41,269 nt of DNA from an uncultured candidate division WPS-2 bacterium. Its GTDB lineage: Bacteria; Vulcanimicrobiota; Vulcanimicrobiia; Vulcanimicrobiales; Vulcanimicrobiaceae. The notes under the pieces were generated by a model. It ran no database searches. It was given only the letters and a program-made list of their open reading frames with translations, and was not told the DNA's origin. Below, piece by piece: positions 1 through 8,504 of this stretch (position 1 is its first letter; each line of letters opens with the position of its first letter). The position numbers were made by a program, and so were the translations under genes. The DNA lies in assembly GCA_937927945.1 (NCBI GenBank), contig CALEYW010000059.1:1-41269 (forward strand). The letters are read 5' to 3'.

Positions 1-51
1 CGTCATGAGGCCCTACCAGGCAACGAAAACCTCACCTATTTCCGCGACCTG

Positions 52-855
52 CTAGAGCAGGTCCATGAAGTCGCGGCGCAGCGAACGGAACATGACGTGT
101 CCGATGAGCGCTGCGGCAGCTGCGACGATCAGGAACACGACGATCGTCCCCGAGTGGAGCGGTCCGTGCGCCAGCGTCACCTCGCGTAAGGCGGAGATTC
201 CCATCGCGACCGGATTGAGCGCGACCCAATGCCGCACGAGCGCCGGCACCAATTCGGCCGGATAGAAGACCGGGCTCGTCATCCAAAACACGAACCCGAC
301 GATCCCCCACAAGTACGAGAGATCGCGGAAGAATACGTAGAGCGTGGCCAGCACGAGTCCGAAGCCCGCGACGAGCGCCACGATGCCGGCCAACACGACC
401 GGCACCAGAAGGACGCGAACCGGATCGTGCGTCAGAAACGCCGACAGCACGAGGATGACGGGGAACGCCGTGATCGATTGTTGGAAGGTGTTCGCTGCGA
501 TCGCGGCGATCGGGAAGATTTCCGGGTCGATCGCGATCTTGTTCAGCAACCCGCCGTTCGCAACGACGGCACCCAGCGCTTCACCAGTCGCCTGAAGGAA
601 AAACGTGACGACGACGACGCCAACGAAGGCCGAGAATACGTATGTGGTCTTCGATCCGTAATACGACGCAAAAGCCGTCCCGAAGATCGTCGTGTACAGC
701 GCCGTCATCAGGAGCGGGTTCGCGAACGACCACATCACGCCCAGAGCCGTCCCGCGGTAGCGCGCCTTAAGCTGCCGGAGTGCGGAGATGCGGATAAGGT
801 CGAGCTGGCGGCGCGACTCGGAAGGCAGGGCGCGAGCGTCGAGGACGGCGGACAT
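52..855 (-). CDS. ABC-2 type polysaccharide export permease (Wzm-like)
   Basis: Predicted inner-membrane permease of 267 residues that would move a lipid-linked polysaccharide across the inner membrane with the ATPase encoded at 2119-3153. The sequence shows a short charged N-terminus (residues 1-35, including RQLKARYRGTALGVMW, the usual amphipathic entry of ABC-2 exporters) and about six hydrophobic segments. It ends in a basic tail, RSLRRDFMDLL. The frame stays open upstream to 1068, but that stretch is Arg-rich and overlaps the divergent methyltransferase, so I place the start at the ATG at 855, just before the family-like sequence. An ATG at 894 is an alternative. Family assignment is firm; the substrate is inferred from context. 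Confidence 0.85.
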   Translation of the reverse strand: MSAVLDARALPSESRRQLDLIRISALRQLKARYRGTALGVMWSFANPLLMTALYTTIFGTAFASYYGSKTTYVFSAFVGVVVVTFFLQATGEALGAVVANGGLLNKIAIDPEIFPIAAIAANTFQQSITAFPVILVLSAFLTHDPVRVLLVPVVLAGIVALVAGFGLVLATLYVFFRDLSYLWGIVGFVFWMTSPVFYPAELVPALVRHWVALNPVAMGISALREVTLAHGPLHSGTIVVFLIVAAAAALIGHVMFRSLRRDFMDLL

Positions 856-920
856 CGCGCCTGATTGCCGTGCGAGTCGGCAGCGCTCCTCCATGACGGG
901 GGGCGGCTCATGAATCGGGA

Positions 921-2117
921 ATGGTACGTGCTGATGCTGGACCCGAACGCGTGACCCGAGAAACGTCGCAACAAACCATCGTCCACCTCGACGTCCCGAT
1001 CGGCGGGGTGGTCGCCACGCCCGGCACGCCGGTGCAGGGGTGGTTGGCAACCGGCGGGTCCGGCGCAATCGGGGGCCTGTCCCTCGTGAGCGACCAGGGC
1101 ACGGTCGTTCCGCTGCGGGCGGTCGACCGGCCCGACGTGCGCAGGGCGACCGCGGGGCTGGTTTCAGCCGGATTCTCCGGCTGGATCGGGATCCGCGCCG
1201 CGTCGGAGGGCCCGTGGCGCGTCCGCTACGATCAGGACGGCGTCACCTCCGAAACCGCTGCTCCGCTCGTCGCAAATGAAGAGCAGCTGCGGCGGTTCGC
1301 CGCGGCCAAAGCCCGAAAGCTTGCCGCAATCCGCCCGCTCCTGCGATGCCCGCTGTGCCACGCCTCGCTGGGCGGTCACGTGCCGACGCTCGCGTGCCCG
1401 AACGGGCACGAGTTCGCCGCGCAGACGCCGGAACGGTACGACTTCCTCGACGACGAGCTGCGCGCTCGCGTCGGAGCGGTTCCAACCGAAAACGTCTCGG
1501 CGCACGGATACGACGAGACGCTGCTGCGTTTGATCGCGCAGAGCGACGGGCCGATCGTCGACATCGGCGCGGGCTTGCGGCCCGAGTACCGCGAGGACGT
1601 GCTCAACGTCGAGATCGTTGCGTATCCAACGACCGACGTCGTCGCCGCGAGCGAGTTCTTGCCCTTCGCGGATGACTCGTTCGGCCTCGTCATCAGCGTT
1701 GCGGTTCTGGAACACGTACGCGATCCGTTTGCCGCCGCACGCGAGCTCAAGCGCATCGTGCGGCCGGGCGGGCGCATCTTCGCCGCGGTCCCGTTTCTTC
1801 AGCCGTATCACGCCTATCCCGATCACTACTACAACATGACCGCCGGCGGCCTGCGCAATCTCTTCTCGGATTGGGACATCGAGCGCCTCGACGTTCCGCT
1901 CTCGGGCGGACCGGCGTTCGCGCTGACCTGGATTCTCAAGGCCTGGCATGACGCGCTGCCGGAAGAGACCGCTCGTCAGTTCGCGGATATGCGCGTCGCC
2001 GATCTCGCCGTCGACCCGATGACGCTGCTCCATCAGCCGTTCGTGAAAGAATTGCCCGAAGCGGTCAACGTCCAGCTCGCCGCGCTCAACGTCCTCGTGG
2101 GACGCAAGCCCGACTAG
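921..2117 (+). CDS. SAM-dependent methyltransferase with N-terminal sugar-locus domain and zinc ribbon
   Basis: A three-part protein of 398 residues. Residues ~20-118 form a beta-rich domain with the pattern GW-LA...RPDVRRA...GFSGW, the same layout as in the proteins at 6402-7790 and 11649-12182. Residues ~141-163 hold a Trm112-like zinc ribbon (CPLC...CPNGH). From ~210 a class I Rossmann methyltransferase follows, with VDIGAG as motif I, DSFGLVISVAVLEHV as the acidic/post-I region and RPGGRIF before strand 5. It probably methylates a sugar or glycan end during polysaccharide synthesis. The gene lies on the opposite strand between the two ABC exporter genes. The ATG at 921 has its GGGA almost touching it, so the GTG at 951 is an equally good start. 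The methyl acceptor is unknown. Confidence 0.82.
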   Translation: MVRADAGPERVTRETSQQTIVHLDVPIGGVVATPGTPVQGWLATGGSGAIGGLSLVSDQGTVVPLRAVDRPDVRRATAGLVSAGFSGWIGIRAASEGPWRVRYDQDGVTSETAAPLVANEEQLRRFAAAKARKLAAIRPLLRCPLCHASLGGHVPTLACPNGHEFAAQTPERYDFLDDELRARVGAVPTENVSAHGYDETLLRLIAQSDGPIVDIGAGLRPEYREDVLNVEIVAYPTTDVVAASEFLPFADDSFGLVISVAVLEHVRDPFAAARELKRIVRPGGRIFAAVPFLQPYHAYPDHYYNMTAGGLRNLFSDWDIERLDVPLSGGPAFALTWILKAWHDALPEETARQFADMRVADLAVDPMTLLHQPFVKELPEAVNVQLAALNVLVGRKPD

Positions 2118-2118
2118 G

Positions 2119-3153
2119 CTACGTCAGGATTTCGCCTTCCGCGACTTCCTTGATGACAACGTCGTCGACGAGCACGACGTCGTCTGACGAATATGCGTTC
2201 CGCTCGCACCATTCCACGGAGCCGACGAAATGGCGGCGCCCGCCGCGAATGAGGAAGAGCTGCGGGTGGCCGGACGTTCCGCGCACGAGGATCTCGCCGC
2301 GCACGTTGCTTTCCGCCAGCTCGACCAATTCTTCACCGCGGCGGAAGCTCGAGCTCGACGGAATCGTCGCCAGATAGAGCTCGGCGGCGCGTGCGGAAGG
2401 TCCGTCGAAGCGAACCGCGCCGGTGTCCATCCAGATGACGCGGTCGCAGGTGTGCGCGACGGTCAGCATGTCGTGGCTGACGAGCAGAATCGTGCTGTGC
2501 TCGTCCCAGAAGCGGTCGATCCGCGCGGCGCACTTGCGCCGGAAGCGCTCGTCTCCGACGGAGAGCACCTCATCGACCAGCAAGATCTCGGGGCGAAACT
2601 CCGTCGCGATGGCAAAGCTCAAGCGTGCCGCCATGCCCGACGATAGCGTCTTCGTGGGTTCGTTTCGATGGTCGATCAGCTCGGCGAAGTCCAGAATCTC
2701 CTCGACGTGCGCACGCACGAGATCCTCCGAATGGCCGAGCAGCACACCGTAGTACACGATGTTGTCAACGAGCGAAAGCTCCAGATCGAAACCGACGCCC
2801 AGCTCGATGAGCGGCGCGATCGTTCCGTCGACGGCAAGCGTGCCGCTGCTCGGCGCCAGAATGCCGGCGATCAGCTTCAGCAGCGTCGATTTCCCGCTGC
2901 CGTTCGGGCCGATGATCCCGACTTTCTCACCGTGTGCGATGCGCAGGGAAACATGATCGAGCACCGTACGGCGCCGAACGCGCCCGATGCGGCCGGAAAG
3001 CAAGCGCAGCGCCGAGCGCTTCAGATCGTAGTGGAGTTCCTCTTGCGTCCGCCGGACCAATGTGACGTCCCGCACGGCGATCGCCGCGGGGATCATCCCG
3101 ATGTCCGTGCTCTCCGCACTAGGCGTACCGGTCGATTGAAGGGCGTTTCCCAT
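2119..3153 (-). CDS. ABC transporter ATP-binding protein (Wzt-like) with short C-terminal extension
   Basis: ATPase of a polysaccharide exporter, 344 residues. Visible motifs are Walker A GPNGSGKST (82-90), signature LSSGM (170-174), Walker B ILLVDE (190-195) and the H-loop VSHD (H227). The N-terminal HYDLKRSALRLL and GVGFDLELSLVDNI are typical of teichoic-acid/O-antigen exporters. After the nucleotide-binding domain there is an extra segment of ~70 residues (275-344) with RGTSGHPQLFLIRGG-RRHFV. That segment looks like a small beta repeat, not the larger Ig-like O-antigen-binding domain of classical Wzt. An internal ATG (codon 20) could also start the protein. Partner permease: 52-855. The convergent neighbour's stop is only one base away. 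Confidence 0.87.
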   Translation of the reverse strand: MGNALQSTGTPSAESTDIGMIPAAIAVRDVTLVRRTQEELHYDLKRSALRLLSGRIGRVRRRTVLDHVSLRIAHGEKVGIIGPNGSGKSTLLKLIAGILAPSSGTLAVDGTIAPLIELGVGFDLELSLVDNIVYYGVLLGHSEDLVRAHVEEILDFAELIDHRNEPTKTLSSGMAARLSFAIATEFRPEILLVDEVLSVGDERFRRKCAARIDRFWDEHSTILLVSHDMLTVAHTCDRVIWMDTGAVRFDGPSARAAELYLATIPSSSSFRRGEELVELAESNVRGEILVRGTSGHPQLFLIRGGRRHFVGSVEWCERNAYSSDDVVLVDDVVIKEVAEGEILT

Positions 3154-3198
3154 GGCATTGAGGATACTCCCCGCCGCAAAGCTAAGCCTCCGGCGCCG

Positions 3199-4275
3199 CT
3201 ACGACCAGAGCGGTGCAACGAGGCGTTCGTTCTCGCGTATCCATGCGAAAATCTCCGCCAATGTTTCACGCGGCGTCTTGCGCGGAGCCCACCCGGTATC
3301 GGCCGTTATACGAGCGTTGTCGGTCACGTAGAGGCGCACGTCGGACGGCCGATTCTCCGCAACGCGACCGAAGTCGACGCGGTTCCCGGTGATCTCCTCG
3401 CACAGCGCGGTCGTCTCCGCCAGCGACAGGCTCGACGGCAGTCCGCCCCCGACGTTGTACACGCGGCGCGGCAGTTCGGCGATGCGATCGAGTTGGAGCA
3501 GCACGAGATCGCACAACTCGTCGACGGCGATGAAGTCCCGCACCTGCTTCCCGGTTCCGCCGTACCCAATGTATTTCAACGGCTGCTTGAAGTAGTGCTT
3601 CCCCATCCACAGTGCAAAGACGCCCTGGTCGACTTTCCCCATCTGCCACGGCCCGGTGATCACGCCGCATCGATCGATCACGTAGCGCAGCCCGTACATG
3701 TCGGCGTACTCTTCGAGTATCAGCTCGCAGGCAAGTTTCGTCGTGCCGTACAGCGAGCGCGCGCCGGCTAGCGGAAAGTCCTCGCCGATACCGGCGCGAC
3801 CGACTCCAGGAAGCGTCTGCTCCCCGGCGATCGTGAACCGCGTCGCTTCTTCTTCCCACGCGATCGCCTCGAGCGCCGCGACCGGATACACGCGGCTGGT
3901 CGACACGAAGACGACGTCGGCGCCGTCGCGGCGCGCGACCTCGAGCAGGTTGACGGTCCCCGTCAAGTTCGTGTCGATGACGTACCGCGGCCCGTTCTCG
4001 TAGGCGGCCAGCACGGCCGGCTCGGCCGAGCAGTCGACGACGAGATCGAATTTCGTGCCCGGGAACGCGAGATCGTCAGGCCTCCGGATGTCGGCGTGTA
4101 CGAAGTCGATGCTGGCCGCAGACAACCGCGGAAGGTTCCATTCCGAACCGCGGCGTTTGAGACTGTCGGCGACGATGATGCGCGCTTCCGGATATCGTGC
4201 ACGCAGCCGGAGGGCGAGGTTGGAGCCTACGAAACCGGCGCCCCCGGCGACGAGCACGGACGAATGAGATGCCAT
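3199..4275 (-). CDS. NAD-dependent epimerase/dehydratase, CDP-paratose 2-epimerase-like
   Basis: Extended short-chain dehydrogenase/reductase of 358 residues for nucleotide-sugar conversion. The Rossmann motif GGAGFVGSNL is at 11-20. RRGSEWNL (41-48) is the hallmark I associate with CDP-paratose/tyvelose epimerases. The catalytic pair is YGTTK (Y176, K180), and the substrate-domain motif GKQVRDFI follows. It is 15 bases downstream of the large glycosyltransferase on the same strand and upstream of the ABC ATPase, so the three may be co-transcribed. The exact sugar nucleotide cannot be read from sequence; GDP- or UDP-sugar substrates remain possible. Confidence 0.8.
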   Translation of the reverse strand: MASHSSVLVAGGAGFVGSNLALRLRARYPEARIIVADSLKRRGSEWNLPRLSAASIDFVHADIRRPDDLAFPGTKFDLVVDCSAEPAVLAAYENGPRYVIDTNLTGTVNLLEVARRDGADVVFVSTSRVYPVAALEAIAWEEEATRFTIAGEQTLPGVGRAGIGEDFPLAGARSLYGTTKLACELILEEYADMYGLRYVIDRCGVITGPWQMGKVDQGVFALWMGKHYFKQPLKYIGYGGTGKQVRDFIAVDELCDLVLLQLDRIAELPRRVYNVGGGLPSSLSLAETTALCEEITGNRVDFGRVAENRPSDVRLYVTDNARITADTGWAPRKTPRETLAEIFAWIRENERLVAPLWS

Positions 4276-4290
4276 AACTGATGCTCCGGG

Positions 4291-6435
4291 CTAGAGCCCG
4301 ATCGCGTAGTCCTCCGTGTTGAGCGTCAGATTACGGTTGTAGTGCGGATCGGGGGCTTCTCCTGTACGCCACCGCTCTCGCATGAACTGCTGCTCGCGCA
4401 AGAACCGCTCCATTTTCTCGGGCGTGTTCTCGTGGCCCCGGCTCTTCGATTCATAGTGAGACAGCTCGACGTGCGGCAGATAGATGTTGTAGTATCCGGC
4501 GGCCTGCAAGCGCAAGCAGAAGTCCACGTCGTTGAACGCGATCGCCAGCCCCTCGTCGAACCCGCCAACTTCCTCGAACACGTCACGCCGGACCATGAGA
4601 CATGCGGCCGTTACGGCCGAGAAATTGTTCACCGTCTGCAGCGTCCCGAAATAGCCGGGCGCGTCGCTCGGGAAGTACTTGTGGCTGTGTCCCGCGACGC
4701 CGCCGAGGCCGATCACAACGCCGGCGTGCTGGACGGTACCATCGTCGTACAAAAGCTTCGCACCGACCGCCCCGATCGACGGCCGCTGCGCCTGTTCGAC
4801 CATCGCTTCGATCCAGTCGGGCGTCAGGATCTCGGTGTCGTTGTTGAGGAACAGCAGATATTTCCCCGACGAGTGGCGTGCTGCGTAGTTGTTGATGCTC
4901 GAAAAGTTGAACGGCACGTCGTGCGCGACGAGCTTGACGCGCTCCGGTTCGCGCTCCGCCCAGGCGCCGAACACGCGCAGCGACTCCCGGTCCGTGGTAC
5001 CGTTGTCGAGCAGCACCACTTCGATGTCGCCGTACGTCGAGCGTTCGAAAAGCGACTGCAGACAGCGGTCGACGTCGTCGCCGTGATCGCGGGTGGGAAT
5101 GATCACGCTCACGCGGCCGGGATCGTGCAATTCGTATCGCACCGTATACGTACCCGGAAGCCGGTCCGAGCTCTCGACCCGGCCGGGCTCGCCACGACGC
5201 GACAGCGACTCTTCGATGGCGCGTACCGCAGCGTCGTACGCGTAGCCCTTTTGCTTACGCGAGGACGCCGTCGACTCATCGTGGATCCGCCAATGGTAGA
5301 GCACGCGAGGGATGTGCTCGATGCGATCGGTGCGTTCCGACGCGCGCAAGATGAGGTCGTAGTCCTGGCTGCCTTCGAACCCGAGCCGGAAGCCGCCGAT
5401 CTCTTCAACGACTTCGCGCCGATACACGCCCAGATGCGAGACGTAGTTTCGCGAGAGCAGCGAGTCCGGCGACCAGTCAGGTTTGAAATACGGGTCGCGC
5501 CGCCGGCCGCGCTCGTCAAGCTTGTCCTCGTCGGAGTAGATGATGTCGACGTCCGCGCGCCGGTTCACGACGAGGGCGTTTTCGAAGAGCGCGTCGATCG
5601 AGAGCAGGTCGTCGTGGTCGAGCAGCGCGACGAAGTCGCCAGTCGCAAGTGCTAGCGCGCTGTTGCTGGTCGCCGCGATGTGTCCGTTGGTCTTCCGGAA
5701 GACGAGCTTGATGCGCGGGTCATCGGCGGCGCATTCTTCGAGGACCTTGCGCACGTGCGGCTTGCGCGAGGCGTCGTCCGCTATGCACAGCTCCCAATCG
5801 GGATAGGCCTGCAACTGCACCGACTCGATCGCGGCGCGCAGGTATTCTTCCGGCGTCTCGTAGACGGGCATCAAGACGCTGAACGTCGGCCGCTGGGTCA
5901 GCAGCGGCAAGAGATCGCGCATTCGCTGAACGTCGGAGGGCCGCACGCGATGCTCGAGCAGCCAGCGTTCGTAGGCCGCGTCGCGCTCCCACACGTCGCC
6001 GGCTTCGTCGACCTCCGGAACCCAGTACGGCTGCGCGCCGAAGGCGTGCCGGCCTGCGCGCTGCTTCAGCGTGAACCACGCGTTGCGCACCTTCCAGAAC
6101 TTGCTCGACTGCATCGAGGCAAGCAGCGTCCGCGCCTCGCGGAGAATCGGCTGCGTGCGCGCGATGTGCGCTCGTGCTCGCGCGAGTTCCGCCTGTGCTT
6201 CCTGGCGCTCGCGTTCGGCCGCCCATGCCGAGATCTGCATCTCCGTGTTGCGAACGTGCAGTTCGCGCAGCCGCGCTTCGGCCGCGCGCTGCGCCTGCAG
6301 CGCTCGGGCGATCTCGGCGCGCGCGCCGTCGATCTCGGCGCCCAGCTGCTCGCTGAGCGCGCGCCAGCGATCGCTGCCGGTGTCCCGGTGCGTTTCATCA
6401 CGTGCGGAGGGGGTTGCGCGCTCGTCGGTGTCCAT
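4291..6435 (-). CDS. Large glycosyltransferase: coiled coil plus two GT2 domains
   Basis: A 714-residue cytoplasmic or membrane-associated polysaccharide glycosyltransferase. Residues ~24-108 are Glu/Arg/Ala-rich and predicted coiled coil. A linker with SKFWKVRNAW (111-120) follows. The first GT-A fold runs from ~184 (FSVLMPVYE, ADDAS, LLDHDDLL at 271-278). The second runs from ~441 (VSVIIPTRD, LLDNGT, LNNDTEIL at 530-537, then FNDVDFCLRL). Both domains retain acidic metal-binding motifs, so both could be active and it may add two sugars. It is a paralogue of the C-terminal two thirds of the protein at 20585-23515: linker, domain order and the closing DPHYNRNLTL/DPYYNPNLTI match. The ATG start overlaps the 5' end of the divergent frame at 6402. 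Confidence 0.88.
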   Translation of the reverse strand: MDTDERATPSARDETHRDTGSDRWRALSEQLGAEIDGARAEIARALQAQRAAEARLRELHVRNTEMQISAWAAERERQEAQAELARARAHIARTQPILREARTLLASMQSSKFWKVRNAWFTLKQRAGRHAFGAQPYWVPEVDEAGDVWERDAAYERWLLEHRVRPSDVQRMRDLLPLLTQRPTFSVLMPVYETPEEYLRAAIESVQLQAYPDWELCIADDASRKPHVRKVLEECAADDPRIKLVFRKTNGHIAATSNSALALATGDFVALLDHDDLLSIDALFENALVVNRRADVDIIYSDEDKLDERGRRRDPYFKPDWSPDSLLSRNYVSHLGVYRREVVEEIGGFRLGFEGSQDYDLILRASERTDRIEHIPRVLYHWRIHDESTASSRKQKGYAYDAAVRAIEESLSRRGEPGRVESSDRLPGTYTVRYELHDPGRVSVIIPTRDHGDDVDRCLQSLFERSTYGDIEVVLLDNGTTDRESLRVFGAWAEREPERVKLVAHDVPFNFSSINNYAARHSSGKYLLFLNNDTEILTPDWIEAMVEQAQRPSIGAVGAKLLYDDGTVQHAGVVIGLGGVAGHSHKYFPSDAPGYFGTLQTVNNFSAVTAACLMVRRDVFEEVGGFDEGLAIAFNDVDFCLRLQAAGYYNIYLPHVELSHYESKSRGHENTPEKMERFLREQQFMRERWRTGEAPDPHYNRNLTLNTEDYAIGL

Positions 6436-7790
6436 ACATCAGCTCAGAAGGCCGCCGGTCGCGCGGCGTGCAAGGGGCGTTTTCGCCTTTCTCGTCGTCG
6501 TTGAGGAACTCCGTCTCGCCGTCTGCACTCGATCCGCGCTTTGTTCAGGAAACGACGCATGGGTCTCTTGACGTCTTCGACTGGGTCGACGGGCTGCGCG
6601 GTCTGCTGCCACACATTGGACGGCCGCGCGTCCCCATCGGTGCGCCACTGGTCGTGTCGGGTTGGGCGGTGGATCCCACCTGCGACATGCCGCCTGCGGC
6701 AGTCGCGATCGTCATCGATGGGCAGCGGATGTACGACGCGGAAATCGGTCTGGACCGCACCGACGTCCAAGCGCTGCTCGGGCGCCAGACGCCCGCGATG
6801 ATCGGCTTCCGCATCGTCATCGACGACAACCTCCCCAGCGGCGGGCATGAGATGCACGCCTATGCGCTCGGTTCGGACGGCGAATGGTACCAAGCTGCTC
6901 ACCATACGTTCTGGGTCTATGGCACGGTCCGTCCCGAACGTGGGGTCGGATCCGGCTCGGTGCGCCTCAAGGTCGACAACACGACCGTTAGTGGGAGGAA
7001 CAACTCCCTCCCCGGCGTCGTGCCATTCGGAGACATCGCCCTCGTATCCGGTTGGGCGCTGGACCTCCGTACACGGCTGCCGCCGGCGGGCGTGTACGCG
7101 ACGGACGAGCGCGGCGGGCGGTGGAGCGCGGCGTGCGACGTACCGCGGCCGGACGTGCGAGCGGCGATCGGAGCCGACACCGATATGCTGGGATTTGAGC
7201 TCGCCGTGCCGACCGGAGCGCTCGGGCTCGGACGGCAGAGGATCTCCACCGGAGCGTTCGATGGCGCGGGCCGCCCGGTCGGGCGAATCCAGGACGTTAC
7301 GTTCGACGTCGCGGCGGAGATCCGTCCGTTCCCGGGCTTCGCGCGGCTCACCGCCGAGCAGGTCTCGACAACTGCCGTCATCGCGGGAAAAAAACGCCCG
7401 ACGACGCTTCAGGCATCCCGGACGGTCACCTGCGAGCGCGGCGAAATCCTCGCGATCGAAGGTTGGGCGCTCGCGGGCGAACGGGATGCGCCGCGCGAGA
7501 CCGCGCAGATATTTCTCGAGCTGCACCCGCCGGAGGTCGAGATTCCGCCGTTCCGCTACCAGGCAACGGCGCTCTTTCGCCGGGATCGGGCTTTGGTCGA
7601 GTTGCCTGACCCGCCGCGCGAGGACGCGTGGTTCTCGTATTCGCTGGATACGAGCGACCTAGCGCCCCGGACGTACGCGTTGCGCGTCGCGGTCGTGCGC
7701 GCCGGGCGCTGCTTCTACGCGCGAGGCGAGCTGGGCAGCGTGCGCGTCGTCGAGCCGGCCGGTTCGCCCGGGGCGGCACGCCGTTTGTAG
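6402..7790 (+). CDS. Protein of three tandem 'GWA/RPDV/GF' beta domains, unknown function
   Basis: No enzyme domain is visible. After a poorly conserved N-terminus, three repeats of roughly 100 residues can be aligned by eye. Repeat 1 (~70-175) has VVSGWAVDP, GLDRTDVQALLG and IGFRIVID. Repeat 2 (~205-320) has LVSGWALDL, VPRPDVRAAIG and LGFELAVP. Repeat 3 (~350-455) has AIEGWALAG and FSYSLDTSDL and is the most diverged. The same domain precedes the methyltransferase at 921-2117 and makes up most of 11649-12182. The true start is uncertain: the ATG at 6402 lies inside the divergent glycosyltransferase gene, and no clear ATG follows in frame before the first repeat. A TTG at 6501 is possible. 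I see no confident signal peptide. Its 3' end overlaps the opposite gene by 76 bases. Confidence 0.7.
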   Translation: MRRGLRARRCPYISSEGRRSRGVQGAFSPFSSSLRNSVSPSALDPRFVQETTHGSLDVFDWVDGLRGLLPHIGRPRVPIGAPLVVSGWAVDPTCDMPPAAVAIVIDGQRMYDAEIGLDRTDVQALLGRQTPAMIGFRIVIDDNLPSGGHEMHAYALGSDGEWYQAAHHTFWVYGTVRPERGVGSGSVRLKVDNTTVSGRNNSLPGVVPFGDIALVSGWALDLRTRLPPAGVYATDERGGRWSAACDVPRPDVRAAIGADTDMLGFELAVPTGALGLGRQRISTGAFDGAGRPVGRIQDVTFDVAAEIRPFPGFARLTAEQVSTTAVIAGKKRPTTLQASRTVTCERGEILAIEGWALAGERDAPRETAQIFLELHPPEVEIPPFRYQATALFRRDRALVELPDPPREDAWFSYSLDTSDLAPRTYALRVAVVRAGRCFYARGELGSVRVVEPAGSPGAARRL

Positions 7791-8503
7791 TCGCCGCGCG
7801 AAAGCCACTTCTCGATGAGCGCGTAGAGCAGGATGAAGAGATAGCGGCTGCCCATCTCCTTGATCTTGAACTTGGAGACGCCGCCTTTGCGATTGTACCA
7901 GCTCGTCGGGATCACCGTCCACGTGTAGCCGCGGACGATCGCCTTGAGCGGCAGCTCGACAGTGATGTTGAAGTGGTGCGCGAGGATCGGGCGCACGCCG
8001 TCGATCACCTCGCGCCGGTAGCATTTAAATGCGTTGGTGACGTCGTTGTAGCGAATTCCCATGAGGGCCGCGACGAATACGTTGGCGACGCGATTGAGCG
8101 CCAGCTTGAGCCAGGGATACTCGACGACGTTCGCACCGCGCATGAAACGCGAGCCGAACGCGCAGTCGTACCCGCGCTCGATCGCGCGCCAGTATCCGAC
8201 GACGTCGCCGGCATCGTCCGAGGCATCGGCCATGACGATGCACACCGCATCGCCGGCGAACGCGTCGAGTCCGGTGTGGATCGCGTTGCCGAAGCCGTTC
8301 CGCCGCAGGTTCGGAATGCACCGCACCTGCGGCCAGCGCGCGGCGACGCTCGCGACCACCTCGGCGGTGCGGTCCGTCGAGTGGTCGTCGACGACGATGA
8401 TCTCGAACGGAATGCTCTCGGCCGTCAGCCGCTCCGCGAGCTCGACCAGCGTCGGCTCGACGGTATCTTCCTCGTTGTGGGCCGGGATGACGACGGAGAG
8501 CAC
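7715..8503 (-). CDS. GT2 glycosyltransferase, DPM1/polyprenyl-phosphate type
   Basis: A 262-residue GT-A enzyme likely to transfer a sugar from a nucleotide donor to a polyprenyl phosphate or to the growing glycan. Visible motifs are LSVVIPAHNEE (2-12), VVDDHSTD (37-44) and MADASDDAGD (91-100) at the metal site. GSRFMRG and YNDVTNAFKCYRRE then follow, as in dolichol-phosphate-mannose-synthase-like bacterial proteins. There is no long membrane tail; a single hydrophobic stretch (YLFILLYALIEKW) lies near the end. It starts one base after the stop of the upstream SDR gene, so the two are probably translated together. Confidence 0.87.
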   Translation of the reverse strand: MLSVVIPAHNEEDTVEPTLVELAERLTAESIPFEIIVVDDHSTDRTAEVVASVAARWPQVRCIPNLRRNGFGNAIHTGLDAFAGDAVCIVMADASDDAGDVVGYWRAIERGYDCAFGSRFMRGANVVEYPWLKLALNRVANVFVAALMGIRYNDVTNAFKCYRREVIDGVRPILAHHFNITVELPLKAIVRGYTWTVIPTSWYNRKGGVSKFKIKEMGSRYLFILLYALIEKWLSRGDYKRRAAPGEPAGSTTRTLPSSPRA

Positions 8504-8504
8504 G

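Noticed and set aside
1..51. Coding sequence at the left edge
   Set aside because: Only 51 bases lie beyond the permease stop, with no convincing start or family-like translation.
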